Assembly: GCA_041398605.1 (NCBI GenBank)
Contig: JAWKUK010000008.1
Coordinates: 124,001-188,000, forward strand
Direction of reading: 5' to 3'
From: JAWKUK01 sp041398605
GTDB lineage: Bacteria > Planctomycetota > UBA1135 > GCA-002686595
Length of the DNA stretch: 64,000 bases
Part shown: positions 22,410-30,026 of the stretch, piece after piece
Layout: each line of letters begins with the position of its first letter
How positions within the stretch are numbered: position 1 is the stretch's first letter
Position numbers and translations under genes: made by a program
Notes under the pieces: model-generated
What the model saw: the letters and a program-made list of their open reading frames with translations, nothing else
The model's database searches: none
Told to the model about the DNA's origin: nothing

Positions 22410-24344
22410 TCACGCGCAGCACGACGAGGTCGTCGCGTCATGGTGCGCGCAGCCTTTGCAAGGTCCGAGGGGGCAGCCGGCCCCCGCGTGCTTCATCATC
22501 GAGCGGATCTCGCCCTCGGTGAGCGACATCCCGTGCTCGGGCGCGTTCTGGCGCGGGGCGCTGGCGTAGCTGCCTGCACCGCTGCTCGCCGCGGGCCGTG
22601 GATCGCTGACGCGCGGCGCGCCCAGCGCCGCCGCGGCGCCCGAGGTGAACCGCGGCGCGGCGCCGAACGCCTTCGGCGCCGGCGCGACCTTCGCGGCCAT
22701 GGGCGGCGGCGGGGGGGCGCTCGGCCGCGCTTGGGCCGTCGACGGCGCGACGGGCCTGGCCTGCGCGACGGGCCTCGGGAGGTCCGGCGGCAACGCAGGC
22801 GCCGCCGGCATCGAGGCCGGGTTCCCGCCCCAGTTGGTCGAGCTCGGCGGCAGCACGGGCGCTGGCTGCGGCGCGCTGTGGGCGCCGAGCGCGAGGCCCG
22901 GGTCCCCCGGCATCCCGGAGCCACGCGGCGCGCCGTCCCGCGCGCCGAGCAGCTGCAGCGCGCGCTCGTGCGCGCGGCGCTCTTGCTCCTTCCAATCGCG
23001 CCGCGGGAACGCGACGCGCTTGATGTTCACGAGGTGCCGGGCGGTGATGTTCTCGCTCGTGATGTTGCCCGCTTGCGGCCCGCAGCCGAGCGAGAACGAC
23101 GGCATCAGGTTCGTGCTGAACCCGACCGCCCCCATCGAGCTCGGCCCGTTCACGACGATGCGGCTCGCGGGCTTGTCGAGGAAGAACGCGTCGAGCACCG
23201 CGCTGTCCGTCGCGTGCACCGCGAGCGTGTGCCCGAGGCCGCCGTAGTGCAGGAGCTCCTTGGACACCGCGCAGCCTTGCTGCCAGCCGTCGACGACGTG
23301 CACGCTGAGCAGCGGGCACAGGATCTCGATCGACAGGGGGTGGTCCTTGCCGACGCCGTCCTGGAACGCGAGCAGCACCGTGGTGGCCTGCGGCACGTGG
23401 AACCCCGCGCCTTCGGCGATGCGCCATGGGTCGAGGCCCACGACGTCCGGGTTCATGTGCCCGCCTTGGTTCGCGTAGCGCTCGAGCAGCTTGCGCTCCT
23501 CCGGCGAGCAGACGTGCGCGCCGCGCGCGCGCATGAGCGCGAGGAACTTGTCCGCGATCGGCCGGTCGAGGACGAGCGCTTGCTCGGAGCAGCACAGCGT
23601 GGCGTTGTCGAAGCTCTGGCTCGTCACGACGGCTTCCGCGGCGTCGGCGAGCTTCGCGGAGCGGTCGACGTAACACGGCACGTTGCCCGGACCGACGCCG
23701 TAGGCGGGCTTGCCGGAGCTGTAGGCGGCCTTCACGAGGCCCGCGCCGCCCGTCGAGAGGATCACCGCGATGTCGCGGTGTTTCATCAGCGCGCCCGTCG
23801 CTTCGATCGTCGGGTTCGCGAGGCACACGACGAGGTCCGGCGGGCCGCCGGCGCGCTCGATCGCGCGCCGCAAGACCTCGACCGTCTCGGAGATGCAGCG
23901 CTTCGCGCGCGGGTGCGGGCTGATGACGATCGCGTTGCGGCCCTTGACCGCGATGATCGCCTTGAAGAGGGTCGTCGAGGTCGGGTTTGTCGTCGGCACG
24001 ATGCCCGCGACGACGCCGACGGGCGTGCCGACCTCGTAGACGCCGCTGCGCTCGTCCTTCGACAGGTAGCCGACTGTCTTCTCGTCCTTGATCGAGGCCC
24101 AGGTGCCCTCGGAGCCGAAGAGGTTCTTCAGCACCTTGTAGTGCACGCGCCCGATGCCGGTCTCGTCGACGGCGAGGCGCGCCAGGTCCGCGGCGGCGCG
24201 CGCGCCGGCCTCGGCCATGGCCTGACAGACCTTGTCCGTGGTGGCCTGCGACCACCCGGACACGAGCTTCTGCGCGGCCTTGGCGGAGGCCACCGCGTCG
24301 CGCACCTCTTGGAGGGCGCGCAGATCGGGATCGAGACCCTTCAA
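22410..24344 (-). CDS. CoA-acylating aldehyde dehydrogenase with Cys/His-rich C-terminal tail (BMC core enzyme)
   Basis: This 644-residue protein would oxidise an aldehyde with CoA and NAD+ to acyl-CoA inside the compartment. Residues 10-450 match the dehydrogenase half of AdhE and EutE-type enzymes: VPTTNPTSTTLFKAI (117-131), SPHPRAKRC (142-150), STGGAGLVKAAYSSGKPA, GVGPGNVP and SFDNATLCCSEQ with catalytic Cys251. No iron alcohol dehydrogenase half follows. Residues about 470-600 are a Pro/Ala linker. Residues 605-644 form a compact tail: a short amphipathic helix (MSLTEGEIRSMMKHAG) and a cluster of five Cys (624, 629, 632, 642, 643) and two His (634, 635). The helix looks like an encapsulation peptide. 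The start is TTG at 24344, because an in-frame TAG lies eight codons upstream and no other start codon intervenes. Confidence 0.9.
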   Translation of the reverse strand: MKGLDPDLRALQEVRDAVASAKAAQKLVSGWSQATTDKVCQAMAEAGARAAADLARLAVDETGIGRVHYKVLKNLFGSEGTWASIKDEKTVGYLSKDERSGVYEVGTPVGVVAGIVPTTNPTSTTLFKAIIAVKGRNAIVISPHPRAKRCISETVEVLRRAIERAGGPPDLVVCLANPTIEATGALMKHRDIAVILSTGGAGLVKAAYSSGKPAYGVGPGNVPCYVDRSAKLADAAEAVVTSQSFDNATLCCSEQALVLDRPIADKFLALMRARGAHVCSPEERKLLERYANQGGHMNPDVVGLDPWRIAEGAGFHVPQATTVLLAFQDGVGKDHPLSIEILCPLLSVHVVDGWQQGCAVSKELLHYGGLGHTLAVHATDSAVLDAFFLDKPASRIVVNGPSSMGAVGFSTNLMPSFSLGCGPQAGNITSENITARHLVNIKRVAFPRRDWKEQERRAHERALQLLGARDGAPRGSGMPGDPGLALGAHSAPQPAPVLPPSSTNWGGNPASMPAAPALPPDLPRPVAQARPVAPSTAQARPSAPPPPPMAAKVAPAPKAFGAAPRFTSGAAAALGAPRVSDPRPAASSGAGSYASAPRQNAPEHGMSLTEGEIRSMMKHAGAGCPLGPCKGCAHHDATTSSCCA

Positions 24345-24372
24345 GCGCTTGGGGCCCGCGGGGAGCTAGACA

Positions 24373-24390
24373 GCGGGCCGATCGGCCCGC
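24373..24390. promoter_or_regulatory. 18-bp perfect palindrome between BMC-H and dehydrogenase genes
   Basis: GCGGGCCGATCGGCCCGC is self-complementary and sits in the 68-bp gap after the first BMC-H gene. In RNA it would form a 7-bp GC stem with a CGAT-type loop. It could be an operator, or a processing or attenuation hairpin that keeps shell-protein mRNA more abundant than enzyme mRNA. Confidence 0.45.
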
Positions 24391-24412
24391 CGGCGCCCCC
24401 ACACGGACGGGC

Positions 24413-24727
24413 TCAGGGGTTGCGGGTCGTGCTCGCCTCGCCCATCGGGCGCATCGGCGGGAGGATCTTCTCGAGCTGCTCGTGCGGCCGAGGGATGACG
24501 TGCACGCTGACGAGCTCGCCGACGCGGCGGGCAGCGGCCGCGCCTGCGTCGGTGGCGGCCTTGACGGCGCCGACCTCTCCGCGGACGAAGAACGTGACCA
24601 GTCCGGCGGTGACCTTCTCTTGGGCGCAGAGGTCGACCATCGCGGCCTTGACCATCGCGTCGGCGGCCTCAATGGCGCCGATGAGGCCCTTCGTCTCGAC
24701 CATGCCCAGCGCGGTCGGCTTCTTCAT
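24413..24727 (-). CDS. BMC-H hexameric shell protein, variant pore; first gene of the BMC operon
   Basis: This 104-residue BMC-H protein (MKKPTALGMVETKGLIG, AIEAADAMVKAAMVDLCAQE, VRGEVGAVKAATDAGAAAA, VGELVSVHVIPRP) is clearly paralogous to the 94-residue one. The pore loop is EKVTAGLVT, replacing the usual GGG with TAG, and a 12-residue C-terminal tail is added. A different pore size or polarity is therefore expected. The gene opens the operon, and its promoter should lie in the 203-bp gap shared with the divergent AspA-like gene. I could not identify a convincing promoter there. Confidence 0.93.
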   Translation of the reverse strand: MKKPTALGMVETKGLIGAIEAADAMVKAAMVDLCAQEKVTAGLVTFFVRGEVGAVKAATDAGAAAARRVGELVSVHVIPRPHEQLEKILPPMRPMGEASTTRNP

Positions 24728-24930
24728 GGGAGGTTCGTTCCCTGGGGGATCCAGTGGGGGGAGCGAGGCGCGGGAGCGCGCCTCGGGGCGAGGAGTGTAG
24801 CGGGAACGGGCGACACGAGAGAGGGCGCGCCCCGCCGTTCGCGGAGATCCTGGCGCTCTGGGTCGGTCAGAGGGCAGTTCATACCACGCTGTGCGGCCGG
24901 TAAGCTCCAGCCAGAGCCCCGCCTGACCCG

Positions 24931-25911
24931 ATGTCCCGTCGCCCCCCCCCGCCCCCGACCGAGCCCGGACCGCGGCCGCTCATCATCGCCGGGCACACCG
25001 TGCCCAGCGGGACCCGCGCGCGCTTCGAGCTGCCGGTGGCCCGGCTCCAGACGGACGTCGACGTCGCGCTGCCGGTGGTCGTCCTGCACGGCGCGCGCCC
25101 GGGGCCGCGCATCTGGGTCAACGCGGCGCTGCACGGGGACGAGCTGAACGGGGTCGAGGTGATCCGCCGATTGTTGGTCGAGCTGGACCCGCTCACGCTG
25201 GCGGGCGCCGTGTTGGCGGTCCCGATCGTGAACGTCTTTGGGTTCTTGAACCAATCGCGGTACCTGCCTGACCGGCGGGACTTGAACCGCTCGTTCCCGG
25301 GCTCGCCGCGGGGGTCGCTCGCCGCGCGCCTCGCGCACCTCTTTACGACCGAGATCGTCGGGCCGTGCTCGCACGGGATTGACTTGCACACGGGCAGCGA
25401 CGGCCGCACGAACCTGCCGCAGATCCGCGCGGACCTCGACGACGAGGAGACACAGCGCATCGCGTGCGCGTTCGGCGCGCCGGTCGCGTTGCAAGCGCGG
25501 CTGCGCGACGGGTCCCTGCGATCGATCGCGCGGGACCGGGGCGCGAAGGTCCTCTTGTACGAGGCGGGCGAGACGATGCGCTTTGACGAGGGCGCGATCC
25601 GCGCAGGCTTCGAGGGCGTCTTGCGCGTGATGGCGACGCTCGGGATGCTCGAGTCGGCGCCTCTGCCCGGTGGGGCGACGCTGCTTGCCCGCAGGAGCGA
25701 ATGGGGCCGTGCGCCGCGCAGCGGCTTGTTCCATGCGCATGTCGCGCTTGGTGCAACGTGCCAGCGTGGCGACGAGCTCGGCTTCGTGACGACCCCGTAC
25801 GGGGCGGAGAAGACCCCGGTCCGCGCGCGCCAGGACGGCGTGGTGATCGGCCTCGCGACGAACCCCCACGTCTTCCAGGGCGACGCGATCGTTCACATCG
25901 CGGCCCGTTGA
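24931..25911 (+). CDS. Succinylglutamate desuccinylase/aspartoacylase-family zinc hydrolase
   Basis: This 326-residue protein of the M14-related AspA/AstE family has zinc ligands in NAALHGDELNG (His and Glu) and GIDLHTG (His), with the substrate-binding DRRDLNRSFPG and a YEAGE segment near residue 208 that carries the general-acid/base Glu. The C-terminal beta domain (about 235-326) is typical. Members cleave N-acyl amino acids or related amides in the cytoplasm. There is no signal peptide. It is transcribed divergently from the BMC operon, so the two may share a control region. Whether its product feeds the microcompartment is not known. Confidence 0.85.
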   Translation: MSRRPPPPPTEPGPRPLIIAGHTVPSGTRARFELPVARLQTDVDVALPVVVLHGARPGPRIWVNAALHGDELNGVEVIRRLLVELDPLTLAGAVLAVPIVNVFGFLNQSRYLPDRRDLNRSFPGSPRGSLAARLAHLFTTEIVGPCSHGIDLHTGSDGRTNLPQIRADLDDEETQRIACAFGAPVALQARLRDGSLRSIARDRGAKVLLYEAGETMRFDEGAIRAGFEGVLRVMATLGMLESAPLPGGATLLARRSEWGRAPRSGLFHAHVALGATCQRGDELGFVTTPYGAEKTPVRARQDGVVIGLATNPHVFQGDAIVHIAAR

Positions 25912-26015
25912 CGCCACGCGAGCGCGAAGCCAGGCGCGCTCTGGACCTCGGCCACGGGCGATGGGCGCTGCGAGCGCTTGGTCCCCTCTCCGCCACGATC
26001 CCGCCGGCCGGCTCG

Positions 26016-27161
26016 TCACGGACGTTGGTCAAGTTCAAGTGAGCGCACCTCGGCCGCGAGCCGCCGCACTGCGCTCAGCCGATGTGTCCGCGCCAGGTGC
26101 AACAGAGAGCCGCGCTCGGTGAGCTCCCCACCCGACGCGGCCCCATCGGCGCGGCCCCCATCCGCGAGGCCCCGATCCTCGCCCCCCTCCACCCGCGACA
26201 ACGCCGCGAGGGCCTGCGTCGCGATCACCACGTCGCTCGACCCCAACGCGCGCCGAATCACGCCCCCGACCACCGCCGCGCCCTCGGTCTCGAGCGCAAA
26301 GCGATAGGCCAAGCGGCGCACCGGAAGCGCCGGATCCTCGAGGCGCTCCAGGAACAACCCCGTGCGCGCCTGCGACCTCAAGAGCGCCTCGATGCGCCGC
26401 GCGAGGTCCTCGTCCTCGAAGCGGCCAGCCGCCCGCGCGCGCTCGAGCTCCGGCAGCGCGCCGAACAACGCGCGCGCGTGCAGCGGCGTGCACCACCCCT
26501 CCACTGCCTGCCGCGCCGTCCGCCGCACCTCAGGGACCCAATCCGCAAGCCGCGCGACGACAAACGGCAGCGCCGCGCCCGGGTCCGCCTCACGGAGCCG
26601 CTCCAGCGCCGCCTGTCGCACGTACCCCGAAGGCACACACGTCAACAGCGCGCACAGCGTCGCGAGCGCGCGACGCGCCTCGGCGTCGAAGCCTCCCTGT
26701 GCGCCCCCGAGCCGCTCGACGAACTCCAGGGCCGCCGCACGGCTCCGCGCGCTCGACCACGGCTGTCCATCGTCGCTCCAACGCCCGCCCCGCAGCCAAG
26801 CCTCCGTGCCCCTGCGCCCGTCCGCGCCGAGCGCCTCGACGAGCGCGCCCCAAGGCGCCGCTGCAAACGGCTGCCGCCCCGCGTCCTCGAGCGCCAGCGC
26901 CACCGTGAGGCCGATGTGCCGCGCGGGGTCCGCCGCCGCAGCAGCGGCAAACGCGTCGACGCCGCCAGGGAACGCTGACGTCGCCCAGCGCGAGGTCACC
27001 CGGCGCGAGGTCACCCGGCGCGAGGTCACCCACGACCGACATGCGGCCCACCAGCGGCCCCAGGTCCCACGCGCGCGGCTCCACCGCCCCCGGCGGCCGC
27101 GCTCAAAGGCGAGGGCCGCCGCCCGGAGCGCGCGCGCCGTCGCCTCCGTCGATCGCTGCAT
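26016..27161 (-). CDS. HEAT-repeat protein, possibly with a frame-shifted segment
   Basis: This is about 381 residues from the ATG at 27161; the frame stays open to 27272. HEAT-like helical pairs are visible from about residue 110 to the end (VRQAALERLREADPGAALP, VPEVRRTARQAVEG, LPVRRLAYRFALETEGAA). Residues about 20-60 are W/R-rich and unlike the rest. In another frame the same DNA reads GDLAPGDLAPGDLALGD-type sequence (three 15-bp units, about 26990-27035). This points to two compensating indels, either in the organism or in the assembly. HEAT repeats bind proteins; the partner is unknown. There is no signal peptide. It is convergent with the AspA-like gene. Confidence 0.6.
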   Translation of the reverse strand: MQRSTEATARALRAAALAFERGRRGRWSRARGTWGRWWAACRSWVTSRRVTSRRVTSRWATSAFPGGVDAFAAAAAADPARHIGLTVALALEDAGRQPFAAAPWGALVEALGADGRRGTEAWLRGGRWSDDGQPWSSARSRAAALEFVERLGGAQGGFDAEARRALATLCALLTCVPSGYVRQAALERLREADPGAALPFVVARLADWVPEVRRTARQAVEGWCTPLHARALFGALPELERARAAGRFEDEDLARRIEALLRSQARTGLFLERLEDPALPVRRLAYRFALETEGAAVVGGVIRRALGSSDVVIATQALAALSRVEGGEDRGLADGGRADGAASGGELTERGSLLHLARTHRLSAVRRLAAEVRSLELDQRP

Positions 27162-27285
27162 GGCGACAAGGTACGGCGCGCACAGCGGCCCTGCGACCCG
27201 CGCGCGCCACTTCCAGCGGGACCCGCGCGCCAGCGAGCCGACGCCGCGCGGGACTACGCCCGCGCGGCCCACAGCGCAGCCTCAC

Positions 27286-29868
27286 TCAGAGGCGGAACAT
27301 GATCGAGCACGCGTTGCTGAAGTTCGACGTCGCCGCGCCCTGGTAGACGTCACGGTGCCAGCACTGGAAGTGCAGCGCCTGACCAGCCTGCGCAGCGAAC
27401 GTCCCGTTCGGCGTTGGCAGCGTCTGCGGGTCGAAGTCCGTCGACACGCTCATCCCCGCCCCCGATTGCAGCACCGCCCCGCCGACGCGGCGCCCGATCG
27501 CCCCGCCGAGGCACAAGCGGCCGCGGCTGCCGCCCGGCATGGTCACGCTGCCCGTGTCCGCAGACACGATGAAGTACGCGAACACATTGGCCGGCATGTC
27601 GACGCAGTGCAGCGTCTGCAGCTCGTTCACGGACGCCGTCCCTTCGGCCCAGATGTAGGAGGACCGCCGCCCATCGGAGGCGCTCGAGTTGTGCGCCAAC
27701 GCCTCGCAGTACTGCGCGCCGATCGCAGCGCGCGGCGCGCCGTACGGCGTCGCGCCCGCGAGCCCGCGCAACGCGACGCGCGCGCCGACTCCCACGCCGT
27801 CCTGCCACGCGACGAGCAGCTCGTTCGAGCCGCCCCCGCCGTCCCAGCGCGACGCCAGCGCGACATTGCCTTGCACGCCGAGCCCCGTGCTGGCCTCGAG
27901 GTGGCGCTCGGAGAGCGCGACCTCGACACCGCTCTGGCCGTAGGCGAGCGCGCCCGTCACGGCATACACGTCCATGTCCGCCGGCTGCCCGACGCTGCCC
28001 CAGTAGCGCTCTTCGAACGCGATCGCGAAGCGCCGCCCGTCCACCGCGATCTTGGGGCGCGAAGACGTGAGCCACCGGTCGAAGTCCTCCATCAGGGTGA
28101 CGCTCCGCGTCGCGATCGGTCCGGACGTCGCGCACACCGCCAGGGCGATGTCCCCGTAATGGTAGTCAACCCGGTAGACCACGAACCACGGGCGGTCCCC
28201 CGAGCCCGGGAGCGCGAGGTCGAGCGTCGAGGACACGTCGACGAACGACGCGCTGCTGGTCGCGTCCGCGGCAAACGCCGTCGAGAACGTCTGGATCCGC
28301 GAGACGCGCTGCGTGTACGGCGTGCCCGACCCGTCCTGGTCGTCGTCCCGGATCCACGCGACGTTCCAGAAGTCACCGGCGAGCTGCTCGTCGCCGCGGC
28401 TCTTCGAGACCGCCGGCGCGATCGCGTTGACGCCCGCGTTCTCCAGGAGCAGGACGTTCTGGCCGAGCGCGCCGCTCACTTCGACGACGCGCCCATGGAT
28501 GTCGTGGTCTGTCGCGTTGAACTCACGCTCCCAAACGACGAGGTACGCGGCGTTCGCAGGTCCGCCGTTCGGCCAGGCTCCGCCGACGTCCGGGCGCGCG
28601 CTGCTGAGGGCCGACACGTCGAGCTGGAACGGCGCGGTCGTCGGCGCTTGCGCGACCGTGTCGAACTGCCGGGCCGAGATGTGAGTCACGGAGGCGCCAA
28701 CGGCGCGGGTGCGCGCCGCGACGAGGAGCTGGCCCGCGTTCCCCGCGGCAGCGACGGAGGGCTGGTCCCAACTGGCGGTCGTGATGTCGATGACTGCGAC
28801 CGCGCCCATCACCGCGTTCAGCGACCGCGGCTGGAGCCGCAGGTCCGTGTCCGTCGCGGAGAACACGTCCTCGTACACACACCAGTACGCGTTCGAGACG
28901 GCCTCGAAGGCGACGTCGGGCTGCTGGCAAGGGTGACCGAACGAGGCAGTCAGCGTGCTGACGGAGATGACTGGATCGACGGTCAGGGGCAGCGTCGCGC
29001 TCGCGACAAAGGCCGCCGGAACGCGCAGCGCAAAGCCGCCTGCCAGGCGCTCGCGAGCGACCGTCGCCCGGCGCCCATCGGCGTCGTAGACAAACGCGGC
29101 GCTGTACGTGAGCTCGCCGATGCCGGGCGCGCTGAAGCGCAGCGCGTCGCCCCCGTCCAGCTCCATCCATGGCGACGCCACATCAAGCTCAAGCACGAGG
29201 TCACCGGACGCGGGCAGCGCCTCGAAGACAAACGTCTGCTCGAACGCTTCGACCGCCAGGTGGTAGACCTCGCGCAGCGCGCCGCGGTCGATCGCGACCG
29301 TCGCGCCGTCGACGAGCTCGCCGAGGCCGGCGGAGAGCGCGAGGGGCGCGCCGCCCACCGACGCGCGCCGCAAGTGGAAGCGCGTCGGTTGGCTCGGGTG
29401 ATCGGGCCCGACGCGCGGGTGGACCTCGATGCCCTCGGCGCCGAAGGACGCCTTCCAAGCCGCGCCGCTGGCCCAAACGACGCCAGGCTGTGCGCTGGCG
29501 TCCACGGACAACACGCCGCGCTCGGCCGCGATTTGCGCCGTGGCCTCTGACGGGGCCGCCTTGGTGCGAAGCGTGGCGCTGCCTTCGAGCGCCGACTCAA
29601 ACGCGCGCTGGCTGCGCGTCGACGCGTGTGCCTCGGCCGCCTCGGGTGCCGCGGCCGCCTCGGGTGCAACGGCCGCCTCGGCCGCCGCGGCCGACTCCGG
29701 CGCTGCGGTCTTGAGCGCCGGGTCGTCCGAGCGCCACGCGGGGACGCCCGTGTGGTCACCCTCCGACGCCGCTCCTTGGGCGGAGGCCAGCGGGGCGAGC
29801 GCAACGAACGAGGCCGCGGCGACCAGGGTCCAGCGGCGTGGGAGCGGGGAACGAAGCTCGAAGGTCAT
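27286..29868 (-). CDS. Large secreted protein with planctomycete-type C-terminal module
   Basis: The protein has 860 residues from the ATG at 29868, with a signal peptide ending ASAQ. A Glu/Ala-rich repeat region follows (about 40-85, written in GCGGCCGCCTCGG-type 15-18 bp units), then a long beta-rich region without a recognised domain. It contains PLTVDPVISVSTLTASFG, a phrase typical of planctomycete surface proteins. The last 130 residues are the module shared by five other proteins here: conserved Cys in YCEAL, RLCLGGAIGRR, then FQCWHRDVYQGAATSNFSNA. It is probably exported to the cell surface. The enzyme or binding role is unknown. An opposite-strand frame of about 1060 codons is a shadow. 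Confidence 0.75.
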   Translation of the reverse strand: MTFELRSPLPRRWTLVAAASFVALAPLASAQGAASEGDHTGVPAWRSDDPALKTAAPESAAAAEAAVAPEAAAAPEAAEAHASTRSQRAFESALEGSATLRTKAAPSEATAQIAAERGVLSVDASAQPGVVWASGAAWKASFGAEGIEVHPRVGPDHPSQPTRFHLRRASVGGAPLALSAGLGELVDGATVAIDRGALREVYHLAVEAFEQTFVFEALPASGDLVLELDVASPWMELDGGDALRFSAPGIGELTYSAAFVYDADGRRATVARERLAGGFALRVPAAFVASATLPLTVDPVISVSTLTASFGHPCQQPDVAFEAVSNAYWCVYEDVFSATDTDLRLQPRSLNAVMGAVAVIDITTASWDQPSVAAAGNAGQLLVAARTRAVGASVTHISARQFDTVAQAPTTAPFQLDVSALSSARPDVGGAWPNGGPANAAYLVVWEREFNATDHDIHGRVVEVSGALGQNVLLLENAGVNAIAPAVSKSRGDEQLAGDFWNVAWIRDDDQDGSGTPYTQRVSRIQTFSTAFAADATSSASFVDVSSTLDLALPGSGDRPWFVVYRVDYHYGDIALAVCATSGPIATRSVTLMEDFDRWLTSSRPKIAVDGRRFAIAFEERYWGSVGQPADMDVYAVTGALAYGQSGVEVALSERHLEASTGLGVQGNVALASRWDGGGGSNELLVAWQDGVGVGARVALRGLAGATPYGAPRAAIGAQYCEALAHNSSASDGRRSSYIWAEGTASVNELQTLHCVDMPANVFAYFIVSADTGSVTMPGGSRGRLCLGGAIGRRVGGAVLQSGAGMSVSTDFDPQTLPTPNGTFAAQAGQALHFQCWHRDVYQGAATSNFSNACSIMFRL

Positions 29869-30026
29869 GACGTGTGACAGAGGTGGAAGGGCAGCAGGCC
29901 GGGCGCCTCGCACCGGCCACATGGGTCATCCGCTGGGCGCTCGCGGTGTGACACGGAATCCCGAGGAAGCAGAGGCGCGCAGCGCGGCCCCCGCGCAGCC
30001 CGTGAATCGGGCACGATGGCGGGGCC

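Noticed and set aside
17846..24727. Assignment of the BMC operon to the planctomycete PVM (fucose/rhamnose) type
   Set aside because: No class II aldolase, PduL or acetate kinase is present, and two BMC-T genes occur.
22392..24800. 802-codon plus-strand frame opposite the aldehyde dehydrogenase
   Set aside because: Arg/His/Asp-rich shadow of a gene with clear catalytic motifs on the other strand.
26362..29550. 1062-codon plus-strand frame
   Set aside because: It spans two minus-strand genes and the gap between them; composition is Arg/Pro/Ala-rich with no domain.
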